DNA of 64,000 nt from Epidermidibacterium keratini (lineage in GTDB: Bacteria; Actinomycetota; Actinomycetes; Mycobacteriales; Antricoccaceae), in assembly GCF_009834025.1 (NCBI RefSeq), contig NZ_CP047156.1:434001-498000 (forward strand), given 5' to 3'. Of this stretch, positions 55,073-62,899 are shown piece after piece. Positions within the stretch are counted from its first letter, which is position 1, and every line of letters begins with the position of its first letter. Below the pieces are notes generated by a model. It was not told the origin of the DNA, ran no database searches, and worked only from the letters and a program-made list of their open reading frames with translations. Both the position numbers and the translations under genes were made by a program.

Positions 55073-55088
55073 GTTTCGGGCATGTTGC
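55073..55088 (-). promoter_or_regulatory. Probable GlnR box upstream of glnA2
   Basis: On the minus strand GCAAC-N6-GAAAC (N6 = ATGCCC) resembles the box before glnA1, and GTGAC lies just upstream of it. It is about 73 bp from the glnA2 start. Confidence 0.5.
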
Positions 55089-55097
55089 GTGGTCACG

Positions 55098-56705
55098 CTA
55101 GTCGTCGCGTAACGCTCGCCGCATGATCTTCCCGGTGACCGTGCGCGGCAGGTCGTCGACAAAGACGACGTCACGCGGCACCTCGTGCGCTGCGAGCCGG
55201 TCACGCACGTAGGTCTTCAGCTCGGCAGCGAGGTCGTCCGAAGCCGCCTGCGGATCGCGGAGTACGACGAACGCCTTCGGCGCCTCACCGCGCTTCTCAT
55301 CGGGTACGCCGATGACCGCGGCCATGGCTACGGCCGGATGGGCGCCGAGGGTGTGCTCGATCTCCGGAGGCCCGACGCGGTAGCCGGACGAGGTGATGAC
55401 GTCGTCCTTGCGCGACTCGAACCAGAGGTAACCGTCCTCATCCATCGTTCCGACGTCGCCGGTCAGCAACCAGTCGCCGAGGAACTTGCCCTCGGTCGCC
55501 TCGGGGTTCTTCCAGTACTCCAGCATCACGATCGGATGGTGCCGGTCGACGGCGATTTCTCCGCTCTGCCCGACCAGCGAGTTTCCGGCGTCGTCGAGTA
55601 CGGCGACGATGTTGCCAGGTCCTGGACGCCCGATCGCACCTTCGCGCGCTGGGTAGACCCGGGCGCTGCCGGCGCACAGTCCGTTCATCTCGGTCTGTCC
55701 GTAGGCGTCGTTGACGTCGCAGCCGAAGAACTCTCGCGCCCAGTCGGTGAGCTCCGCGCCCAGCGGCTCACCGCCGGAGACCAGCGCCCGGAAGGCGAAG
55801 CCACCACCTTCGACTCCGGACGCGCGGAGCCCGCGCAGGGCCGTCGCGGGCAGCAGCGACAGCGTCACGCCGTGCTCACGCATGAGCCAGACGACCCGCT
55901 CGGGGTCGAAGCGGTCGTCCATGTCGACGATGACTGGCAGCCCGTAGAACCATGCGGGGACGAGGATGTCCATAATGCCGGCGATCCACGCCCAGTCCGC
56001 GACCGACCACAGCACGTCACCGGGCTCGGGATAGAAGTCGTACGCCGCCTCGAAGATGGGGATCTGCCCGAAGACGATCCGGTGCGCATGCAGCGCGCCC
56101 TTGGGGTTTCCCGTCGTACCCGAGGTGTAGATCAGCAGCGCCGGATCCTCCGCCGCGGTCACAACCGGCTCAAAGTCGCTCGAGGCGCCCGCGAGCAGCG
56201 CGTCGAAACCGTCTGGCCCATCGTCGATGACGATGACCGCAACGTCAGAGTCCGCCCCGAGTGCCTCGCGCACCGAGTCGGCCCGTCGCTGGTTGACGAT
56301 GACGGCACGGGCGCCGGAGTTCTCGAACCGGTACTGCAGCGCATCGGGCCCGAACAGGTGCGAGATCGGCAGCGCGATCGCGCCCATCCGGAAGATCGCC
56401 ATGAAGCTGACGGCGGTCTGCAGCGACTGCGGGTTGATGATCGCGACGATGTCGCCGCGCTTGATTCCCTTGTCTGCCAGGACGTTTGCTAGCCGGTTTG
56501 CTCGCTCGACAATGTCACCGAACGTGTAGTCGGTGCTCGTCCGATCGCGTTCGACGATGGTGATGGCCCGCGCGGTGGGGTCCTGCTCGTCGATGCAGGC
56601 CGAGCCCAGGTTGAACTCCCGCGGGATCGGGAACTCGCGCCAGTTAACCTGCGACCACAGGGCGTCGTACGAGTCGACTCGATGAAGGAATGGTTGCCTC
56701 GTCAC
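55098..56705 (-). CDS. AMP-dependent acyl-CoA synthetase
   Basis: A 535-residue ANL-superfamily ligase that activates a carboxylic acid as acyl-AMP and then acyl-CoA. P-loop YTSGTTGNPKGALHAH, VADWAWIAGIMD and NDAYGQTEMNG in the acid pocket, LTGDVGTMDEDGYLWFESRKDD, and the C-terminal catalytic lysine in TVTGKIMRRAL. It resembles medium-chain and benzoate-type synthetases; the acid is unknown. The GTG start has no clear ribosome binding site. Confidence 0.93.
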   Translation of the reverse strand: MTRQPFLHRVDSYDALWSQVNWREFPIPREFNLGSACIDEQDPTARAITIVERDRTSTDYTFGDIVERANRLANVLADKGIKRGDIVAIINPQSLQTAVSFMAIFRMGAIALPISHLFGPDALQYRFENSGARAVIVNQRRADSVREALGADSDVAVIVIDDGPDGFDALLAGASSDFEPVVTAAEDPALLIYTSGTTGNPKGALHAHRIVFGQIPIFEAAYDFYPEPGDVLWSVADWAWIAGIMDILVPAWFYGLPVIVDMDDRFDPERVVWLMREHGVTLSLLPATALRGLRASGVEGGGFAFRALVSGGEPLGAELTDWAREFFGCDVNDAYGQTEMNGLCAGSARVYPAREGAIGRPGPGNIVAVLDDAGNSLVGQSGEIAVDRHHPIVMLEYWKNPEATEGKFLGDWLLTGDVGTMDEDGYLWFESRKDDVITSSGYRVGPPEIEHTLGAHPAVAMAAVIGVPDEKRGEAPKAFVVLRDPQAASDDLAAELKTYVRDRLAAHEVPRDVVFVDDLPRTVTGKIMRRALRDD

Positions 56706-56738
56706 ACCGGCAACTCTTGCACGGTGTGAGCAATGTCG

Positions 56739-57959
56739 CTACTTTTTGCCGCCGGCCTGCCACTCGTCCCACGGCACGTTCCAGTCGCCCCATCCGTCGG
56801 TGGCCTTCAGCTGCGCCTTCGTGTCCTTGATGACCACGATGTCGCCGTACGTCGCGTTCTCGTAGAACCACTGGCCGTTTTCCATTGAGATGCCGACGCA
56901 GCCGTGCGAGGTGTTGCGGATGCCTTGATCGGCCACCGACCACGGCGCCGCGTGCACGAACTCGCCGGACATCGAGATGCGCGTCGCCCACGGCACCTCG
57001 AGGTAGTAGCCGTCCGGCGCATCGGTCGGCAGGCCCCACGTCGAGGAGTCCATGATCTTCATTTCGTACTTCTCTTGTACGACGTGGATCCCGCTCTGCG
57101 ACGGGTACTTGTCCATGCCGAGCGAGGCGGGGAAGGTCTTGATCAGCGTGCCGTTTTGGTAGACGCGCAGCTGCTTGTCGATGTCACTGACCTCAGAAAC
57201 CATCGAGTCGCCGATGGTGAAGCTGACCTGCCGGTCTTCCTGGCCATAGAGGCCACCGCCGAGGTCCTGCCCGAAGATCTTCACATCAAGGGTGACCTGG
57301 GTGCCGGGCTGGTAGTAGTCCTTCGGGCGCCAGTGCGCCTCCTTGTCGGAGAACCAGTACCACGCGCCGGTGGTGCCGTTGTTGGTGGTCACCGTCATAA
57401 ACTGCTCGGCTTTGGCCTTGTCGCTGATCGGCTCGTCGAACTTCACGATGAGCGGCATACCCACGCCGAAGGTCTGTCCGGACTTGCTCGGCACGGTCGA
57501 GACCGAGACGAGGTTGGTCGGGTTCAGCGTCTGGATCTGCGACTCGAAGGGCTTGACGACGCCTTCGATGCTCGTGGTGTTGGCCGTGACGTTGTAGGTC
57601 TTGGCGTAGCCAAGCGGCTCCGCGCTGGTCCAGCTCAACAGGTCCGGCGACAGCGTGCCCTGCACCGGCTCACCGCCTTCGTTGGTCATGACGACGTCCG
57701 AGAGGATGCCGTCCTGTGCGGTGAGCGTGACCGGGGTGACCGGGTTGACGTCGGTAGATCCGGCGGCCGGCTCCATCGCCACATTGGTCGTCACCGACGG
57801 GCTGGTCGTGGCCGGCGCGAGCTTCTCCTCGGTGGGCGCAGCTCCGGACTGGGTCGACGATCCCGACGTACACGCGGTCATGAAGAGCAAGACAAGCGCC
57901 GAGACGACGGCCAGCAGGGCCGAGGTACGACGGGGTGCGTGGCGCACGGTCACGAGCAT
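56739..57959 (-). CDS. L,D-transpeptidase lipoprotein
   Basis: Cell-wall cross-linking enzyme of 406 residues, of the mycobacterial LdtMt2/LppS type. A signal peptide ends in FMTAC (lipid-attachment Cys30). Two Ig-like domains cover about 55-245 (LTAQDGILSDVVMTNEGG; FDEPISDKAKAEQF). The YkuD domain follows with GEFVHAAPWSVADQG and the catalytic SHGCVGIS (His352, Cys354). The C-terminal DWNVPWDEWQAGGKK is the usual extension. It makes 3-3 links in peptidoglycan outside the membrane. Confidence 0.95.
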   Translation of the reverse strand: MLVTVRHAPRRTSALLAVVSALVLLFMTACTSGSSTQSGAAPTEEKLAPATTSPSVTTNVAMEPAAGSTDVNPVTPVTLTAQDGILSDVVMTNEGGEPVQGTLSPDLLSWTSAEPLGYAKTYNVTANTTSIEGVVKPFESQIQTLNPTNLVSVSTVPSKSGQTFGVGMPLIVKFDEPISDKAKAEQFMTVTTNNGTTGAWYWFSDKEAHWRPKDYYQPGTQVTLDVKIFGQDLGGGLYGQEDRQVSFTIGDSMVSEVSDIDKQLRVYQNGTLIKTFPASLGMDKYPSQSGIHVVQEKYEMKIMDSSTWGLPTDAPDGYYLEVPWATRISMSGEFVHAAPWSVADQGIRNTSHGCVGISMENGQWFYENATYGDIVVIKDTKAQLKATDGWGDWNVPWDEWQAGGKK

Positions 57960-58124
57960 CAGCTTCCATCAGGTGTCTTCTTAGCCCACGCGACGCAGGA
58001 CGGCGCCGTGGCCGGGGCATATCTAGGGGATTTTCTCACAGATCTCGCCGAATCGCCGTCGCCTGGGCCACACCCGTCGGGCGCGTCACCACTCGCCCCG
58101 CGGCGAGTACGCCGGTCGGCGGCC

Positions 58125-58892
58125 TCAGACCGCGCGGACGGGACCGGTCAGCGCGGCGCCGAGAACGGCGCGCGCCTCGACCATCGAGGGGCCGTACCAG
58201 GTCAGGTGCCGACCAGACACGAGCGCGCAGCGGCGGCCGCTGAACGCCTCCGGGCCGTCGCTGGCACTAAACGCGTAAGGCTCGTCCGGCAGCACGATGA
58301 GGTCCGCCTCACGGCCGCCAAGATCGGGGTCCGCGCGGGGATAGCGTTCGGGCGAGTCGGCGTACACGTTGCTCAGCCCGAGCCGGCGCAGCATGTCGCC
58401 GGCGAACGTGTCGCGCCCGAGCACCATCCACGGGCGTCGCCAGATGAAGCAGGCCATCCGCTGGCCCTCAAGCTGCGGGATCGGCGTGGCGAGCTGAGCG
58501 CGAGCCGGTTCGATCCACGCGCTGATCGGCAGTCCGAGCGCCGGCAGCATCCGGCTCAGCGACGTAAACGCCTCGTCGACCGTCGTAGGCGCGGTGACGT
58601 AGACCGCGACCCCCTGCTCGCGTAGCTGCGCAATGTGCTCAGGCTTGTTTTCTTCATCGTTGGCGATGACAACGTCCGGGCGCAGGGCGAGGATCGCCGC
58701 GACGTCAGGATTCTTGGTCCCGCCGACGCGTGCCACATCGAGATCCGCAGGGTGCGTGCACCAGTCGGTGGCGCCGACGAGCAGCTCGCGTCCGTCGTAG
58801 GCGATCGCCTCGGTCAGCGACGGCACCAGCGAGACGACCCGGCGTACGCCGGTCAGCTCCAGCGGCGTACCCAGGTCGTCGGCGACGGACAT
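58125..58892 (-). CDS. BtuF-like helical-backbone metal/cofactor-binding protein without signal peptide
   Basis: A 255-residue protein of the periplasmic-binding fold used for cobalamin and iron complexes: RVVSLVPSLTEAIAYDGRELLVGATDWCTHPADL and KNPDVAAILALRPDVVIANDEEN. Normally such proteins are exported and work with an ABC importer; here no signal peptide or lipobox is seen and no transporter gene is adjacent. ATG 58892 overlaps the RNB gene stop by 1 nt, so it is translated from an RNA-processing operon. Cytoplasmic members exist, with unknown roles. Confidence 0.85.
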   Translation of the reverse strand: MSVADDLGTPLELTGVRRVVSLVPSLTEAIAYDGRELLVGATDWCTHPADLDVARVGGTKNPDVAAILALRPDVVIANDEENKPEHIAQLREQGVAVYVTAPTTVDEAFTSLSRMLPALGLPISAWIEPARAQLATPIPQLEGQRMACFIWRRPWMVLGRDTFAGDMLRRLGLSNVYADSPERYPRADPDLGGREADLIVLPDEPYAFSASDGPEAFSGRRCALVSGRHLTWYGPSMVEARAVLGAALTGPVRAV

Positions 58893-60304
58893 CAGACGAC
58901 CGCGAGCTCGACCTTGTGCTCGACCGGGTCCGCGGCGCGCAGCTCGACCTGCACGGTGGCGCCGAGCTCGGCCTGTCCGGTAGCCCGAGCGCGCACGGCG
59001 GGGTCGGCGAGTACGACGGTGACGTTCTTGTCGTTTCGCCCGACCACCTGGGCCTCGAAGCGCTGTCCGACGCGCGGCGCCAGAAGAAGCGCCTCGACCG
59101 TGTCGATGATCGTGGCTTCGAGGTTGCGCTCGACCTGCCCGGTCTCGCGCATGACGTCGGGCAGCTCTTCTAGCCGACTGGACGCCCATTCGGGGACCGG
59201 CGTACCGGCGCTGAGGGCGAGGCACACTTCGGTGCCGTAGCGGTCGACCAGGCGCCGCAGCGGAGCCGTGACGTGCGCGTAGACCGCGCCGATGCCCGAG
59301 TGCACCTTGTCTTTGGGATTGCCGCTGGTGAAGCCGAAGTAGCCGGCACCGCGCAGCAACGACGGCGTCTGCTCGATGAACGCGACGTGGCGCGGATTGC
59401 GGCGATCGAGCGAGTCGATGACCTGACCCGGCGTCGCGTCATCGGGCCAGTCGATGCCGAGGGCGCGTGCCGTCGTGCGTAGCTCGTCGATCGCCTCCTG
59501 CTCGGGCACCGGCAGCGTGCGCAGGATCCCGATGCCGCCGTCGACCATCATCTGACCGGCCGCCATCCCAGTCATAAGTGAGATCTCGGCGTTCCACACC
59601 TCACACGGCAGCTGGTCGCGATAGCTCAGTGTCCAGGTGCCGTCCGGTCCGGCTTCGACGACCTGCTCGGGCAAGTTGAGGTTGATCGCACCACGGCCCG
59701 CCGCGATGGCGAGGCGTCGCTCCCCCACCTCCTGCAGCAACGCGAGCGACTCGTGCGGCGTACCGGACTCGAAGTCCTTCTGGGTCTGCTCGTAGGTGAG
59801 CTGGGCGATGCTGCGCACCTTTGCTCGACGTACGGCGGCCTCCTCGACGACCCCGCGGCCGTCGAGGCGGAAGCGCCACAGCGCGGCCGGACGGTCACCG
59901 TCGGGCAGCAGGCTGGCTGCGCCCTCCGACAGCTGGGGCGGGTGCAGCGGAATCCGGATGTCTGGGCAGTAGAGGGTCTGGCCCCGCTTCCACGCCTCGA
60001 CGTCGATCGCCCCGCCCGGTTTCACAAACGCTGCGACGTCGGCGATGGCGTAGTGCACGACGTAGCCGTCGCCGTCCCGGGCGATATGCACCGCCTGGTC
60101 GAGATCACGCGAGCCGTCCGGGTCGAGGGTGACAAACGGGATGTCGGTCGCGTCGTCGTACTGCCCGTCCGGCATCCCGCCGTTGGTGGCCGCCACGACC
60201 TGCTCGGCCTCGGCGATCACCTCCGGCGGGAACTGCTCAGCGATCCCAAGATCCTTGCGCACCTGCGCGAAGTCGACTCCGGGGACGCTGCGCCGCACAC
60301 TCAT
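58892..60304 (-). CDS. RNB-domain ribonuclease (RNase II/R family)
   Basis: A 470-residue 3'-5' exoribonuclease of the short actinobacterial kind. The RNB active site is TLDPDGSRDLDQAVHI with its aspartates near 60-70; HYAIADVAAFV and YAHVTAPLRRLVDRYG are further core motifs. The N-terminal cold-shock domains of RNase II are absent; a C-terminal part (FEAQVVGRNDKNVTVVLADP) looks like a small OB-fold. Its start follows the stop of the SPOR-like gene without a gap. Confidence 0.92.
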   Translation of the reverse strand: MSVRRSVPGVDFAQVRKDLGIAEQFPPEVIAEAEQVVAATNGGMPDGQYDDATDIPFVTLDPDGSRDLDQAVHIARDGDGYVVHYAIADVAAFVKPGGAIDVEAWKRGQTLYCPDIRIPLHPPQLSEGAASLLPDGDRPAALWRFRLDGRGVVEEAAVRRAKVRSIAQLTYEQTQKDFESGTPHESLALLQEVGERRLAIAAGRGAINLNLPEQVVEAGPDGTWTLSYRDQLPCEVWNAEISLMTGMAAGQMMVDGGIGILRTLPVPEQEAIDELRTTARALGIDWPDDATPGQVIDSLDRRNPRHVAFIEQTPSLLRGAGYFGFTSGNPKDKVHSGIGAVYAHVTAPLRRLVDRYGTEVCLALSAGTPVPEWASSRLEELPDVMRETGQVERNLEATIIDTVEALLLAPRVGQRFEAQVVGRNDKNVTVVLADPAVRARATGQAELGATVQVELRAADPVEHKVELAVV

Positions 60305-60505
60305 CTAGTAGCCCTCGGCCTCGTCTTCGGCCCGCTTGCGTTCTTCGCGCTCCTTGAGCGCCTCCAACCCGCGAGCGGCCTCTGCCTCGGTGTCATAGGG
60401 ACCGAGCCGCTCAGAGGCCTTCGCCTCATGAGCGCGAATCACCTTGCCGTCGCTGACCCGCAGCCAGAACTTGTCGTCGCCCGGACCTTCGGATGGCTCG
60501 ACCAT
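60305..60505 (-). CDS. Small SPOR-like protein
   Basis: A 66-residue acidic protein: DKFWLRVSDGKVIRAHEAKASERLGPYDTEAEAARGLEALKEREE is broken into a strand with Trp, a turn and a helix, as in short actinobacterial SPOR-domain proteins. GGAAGGGGAG precedes the ATG. The stop TAG directly precedes the RNB gene ATG, so the three genes to 58125 form one operon. Confidence 0.7.
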   Translation of the reverse strand: MVEPSEGPGDDKFWLRVSDGKVIRAHEAKASERLGPYDTEAEAARGLEALKEREERKRAEDEAEGY

Positions 60506-60616
60506 GAGAACTCCCCTTCCACCGTGCCTGCTCGTAACGTCCCCAACCCTAGCGATATCGACCCGGTGCGCGCGGGCGGATGCAGTCGACGGGTCGCGAG
60601 GACATGCGGGGCTCCG

Positions 60617-60660
60617 GTGGCGTGAGTGGCGTGAGTGGCGTGCGGGCTCAAGTGGCGTGA
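60617..60660. repeat. 9-bp direct repeats GTGGCGTGA
   Basis: GTGGCGTGA at 60617 and 60626, GTGGCGTGC at 60635, and a fourth copy at 60652 after an 8-nt gap. They lie just past the 3' end of the RNase P RNA gene. Confidence 0.85.
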
Positions 60661-60673
60661 GGTGTCTGAGGGG

Positions 60674-61074
60674 CGGATGAGTCGGGCTGTACGCCGGATC
60701 CTGTCCCCGCGCACCGTCGCCGGTGCGCGATGGGCGGCCATCCATCTAGGCCCGTCGTCGCCGACGGGCTCAAGCGGTCTACCCACCAGCTCGGGCGAGC
60801 AGCCCTCGATCGCTGGTGCAGTACGACGGCGAACCGTCGTACCTCTCGACCTTGCTCCGGGTGGGGTTTACCAAGCCGCCACGGTCACCCGCGGCGCTGG
60901 TGGTCTCTTACACCGCCGTTTCACCCTTACCCGCGCCGAAGCGCGGGCGGTCTGTTTTCTGTGGCACTGTCCCGTGGGTCGCCCCAGGTTGCCGTTAGCA
61001 ACCACCCTGCTCTGTGGAGTCCGGACGTTCCTCGAGACGCGTACGTCTCGCGACCGCCCACCCGACTCATCCGC
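60674..61074 (-). ncRNA. rnpB: RNase P RNA, bacterial type A
   Basis: Catalytic RNA that matures the 5' ends of tRNAs, about 400 nt on the minus strand. Conserved pieces on that strand: GAGGAACGTCCGGACTCC and ACAGAGCAGGG near the 5' end, AGGGTGAAACGGCGGTG and TAAGAGACCACC, GTAAACCCCACCCGGAGCAA, the GAGCTGGTGGGTAGACCGCT block, AGATGGATGGCCGCCC, and at the 3' end GACAGGATCCGGCGTACAG. The ends (GGATGAGTCGGG and CCCGACTCATCC) pair as helix P1. A long open frame across this region is an artefact. The exact ends are inferred from P1. Confidence 0.96.
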
Positions 61075-61087
61075 GCCGCAAGTCTAT

Positions 61088-61217
61088 CCCCGCGATCCGA
61101 ACGTTAATCCCCGCGATCCGAACGTTAATCCCCGCGATCCGAACGTTAATCCCCGCGATCCGAACGTTAATCCCGCCGATCCGAGAGATATTTCCGCCGA
61201 TCCGAGAGAAATCGCCG
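61088..61217 (+). repeat. ATCCGA tandem array E (6 units, 21 bp) next to rnpB
   Basis: ATCCGA starts at 61095, 61116, 61137, 61158, 61179 and 61200. The first four units are identical (GATCCGAACGTTAATCCCC...), the last two carry GAGAGATA or GAGAGAAA. It occupies the space between the rnpB 5' end and the -10 box of the next gene. Confidence 0.97.
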
Positions 61218-61219
61218 CG

Positions 61220-61225
61220 TACGGT
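61220..61225 (+). promoter_or_regulatory. -10 box TACGGT of the gene at 61232
   Basis: TACGGT, exactly 6 nt before GTG 61232, directly beside array E. Confidence 0.5.
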
Positions 61226-61231
61226 GAGCCC

Positions 61232-62056
61232 GTGCCCGACAACGAACCGGACGCGGCCCGTCTCGCGCAGGCGACCGCGCAGGTGTACGCCGTACCGCTC
61301 ACAGAATTCGTCAGCACGCGCTCGGCGCTGGCAAAACAGGCCAAAGAAGCCGGTGACCCGGCAGGCGCCAGCGCGATCTCCGCGTTGCGCAAACCCACCG
61401 CCGCGGCCGCGCTGCTCAACCAAGTTGCTCGCCGCCGACCCGACGTGATCGAGTCGTTGCGCGCCACCGGCGAGCAGCTGCGCGATGCGCAAGCCCGACT
61501 CGATGCCGCTGCGATGACTGCGATGCGCGGAGATCGCGACGCTGCGATCGAGTCGCTGCTCACCGCGGCGCGAGACGTCGCCGAAGCCGACGGCGGCGTA
61601 CTGCGCCCCGCCGCCGAGACCGACATCCGCGCGACAGCGGTCGCGGCGCTCGCCGACGCGGCGGCCGGCGACGCCCTGGCCTCCGGAGCACTGACCCGCA
61701 CCCTGACCTACGCCGGGTTCGGCGAGGTCAATCTGACCGACGCGGTCGCGCGCCTGCCCTCCGGCGGCGTACTCACGGTCATCGAGGGCGAGTACGCCGA
61801 TGAGCCGGCCCCCACCGCAGCCGACCGGCGGGCGAGGGAGCAGGAACGCGAGCAGGCAAGACAACGGCTCGAGGCGGCCGACGAAGCGCTGGAGGATGCC
61901 CGCGCGCGCGAGTCCGAGGTCAAGGAGCGGATCGAGCGGCTCACCACCGAGCTGGACGCAGCGCACGATGCCGCGAACCAGGCGGCCAGCGACATCACCG
62001 AAGCACGCCGCGAGCGCCGCAACGCCAAAGCCGCGCTCGATCGCATCGACACCTAG
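61232..62056 (+). CDS. Helical protein of unknown function
   Basis: A 274-residue, mostly helical and Ala/Arg/Glu-rich protein. Residues 1-170 read as a compact alpha domain (LTEFVSTRSALAKQAKEAGD, KPTAAAALLNQVARRRPDVIE, RGDRDAAIESLLTAARDVAEA); the last ~90 residues are a coiled coil (RREQEREQARQRLEAADEALEDARARESE-type heptads). I have seen similar hypothetical proteins in actinobacteria but know no function. GTG 61232 is chosen from the TACGGT box 6 nt upstream and the natural start MPDNEPDAARLA; the frame further upstream runs through array E and rnpB. Confidence 0.72.
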   Translation: MPDNEPDAARLAQATAQVYAVPLTEFVSTRSALAKQAKEAGDPAGASAISALRKPTAAAALLNQVARRRPDVIESLRATGEQLRDAQARLDAAAMTAMRGDRDAAIESLLTAARDVAEADGGVLRPAAETDIRATAVAALADAAAGDALASGALTRTLTYAGFGEVNLTDAVARLPSGGVLTVIEGEYADEPAPTAADRRAREQEREQARQRLEAADEALEDARARESEVKERIERLTTELDAAHDAANQAASDITEARRERRNAKAALDRIDT

Positions 62057-62118
62057 GCGTCCACACAAGACCCGGCGCGCGCCCAGACCGCCTGCGATAC
62101 CTGGAATCTGGCGCTGAC

Positions 62119-62124
62119 TAGAGT
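62119..62124 (+). promoter_or_regulatory. -10 box TAGAGT of the TauE-type gene
   Basis: TAGAGT, 7 nt before ATG 62132; no Shine-Dalgarno site. Confidence 0.45.
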
Positions 62125-62131
62125 GGCCGGA

Positions 62132-62899
62132 ATGAGTGTCTGGGAGATCGTGCTGCTGGTCGTCGGCGGTCTGCTCGGTGGCGGCATCAACGCGATCGCG
62201 GGCGGCGGTTCGCTCGTGGTCTTCCCTGCTCTTCTGGCGACCGGGATGAGCCCGCTGGTCGCTAACGTCACGAACTCCGTCTCGCAGTGGCCGGGCTACA
62301 TCGGCGGGGTCATCGGCTTCTGGCCGGACCTCAAAGATCAGACGCACCGCGTCCGGCAGGTCTCGCTGGTAGCGATCGCCGGCTCGGCTCTGGGCTGCGT
62401 CCTGCTGCTCACGCTTCCATCGAGCTCTTTCGATGCCATCGTGCCGGCGCTGGTCATCCTGGCCGCCGTCATCCTCTACTTCCAGCCTCGGCTCAAGGCG
62501 TACGCCGCTGCCCGACAGTCGGCAAAACCCGGTACGCCAGCGGCAATGTACGTCGTACTCTTCCTGGCTGCGACGTACGGCGGCTACTTCGGCGGCGCGC
62601 TCGGCGTCATCCTCCTCGGTGCGCTCGCGATGGTCTCGCCGGACTCACTGCGCCGCAACAATGCCGTGAAATCGGCGATCTCGCTTGTCGTCGCGACCGT
62701 CACGGTCATCGCGTTCGGCATCTTCGGACCGGTTTCCTGGCTCGCGGTTGCGCTGATCGCACCGGCCGCGCTGCTGGGCGGCGTACTCGGGGCCAAGGTG
62801 GCGCGACGCATTCCCGAGGGCGCGTTGCGGTGGACCGTGATCGTGCTGAGCCTGGGAGTCGGAATCTACCTGGCGGTCAGAGCGATCCAAGGTGGCTGA
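62132..62899 (+). CDS. TauE/SafE-family anion permease
   Basis: A 255-residue membrane protein with about 7-8 hydrophobic helices. The N-terminal GGLLGGGINAIAGGGSLVVFPALL and NVTNSVSQWPGY, and the second-half repeat ATYGGYFGGALGVILLGALAM, are typical of the TauE/SafE (DUF81) family, linked to export of sulfite, sulfonates or other small anions. ATG 62132 follows a TAGAGT box. Its 3' end overlaps the converging RNase H/phosphatase gene by 23 nt. Confidence 0.9.
   Translation: MSVWEIVLLVVGGLLGGGINAIAGGGSLVVFPALLATGMSPLVANVTNSVSQWPGYIGGVIGFWPDLKDQTHRVRQVSLVAIAGSALGCVLLLTLPSSSFDAIVPALVILAAVILYFQPRLKAYAAARQSAKPGTPAAMYVVLFLAATYGGYFGGALGVILLGALAMVSPDSLRRNNAVKSAISLVVATVTVIAFGIFGPVSWLAVALIAPAALLGGVLGAKVARRIPEGALRWTVIVLSLGVGIYLAVRAIQGG

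Noticed and set aside
61088-61217. Possible CRISPR array
   Set aside because: Units are 21 bp and directly joined with no variable spacers, and no cas genes are present.
60635-62056. A 473-codon open frame on the plus strand
   Set aside because: Its first 200 codons run antisense through RNase P RNA and through repeat array E; only the part from 61232 looks like a gene.
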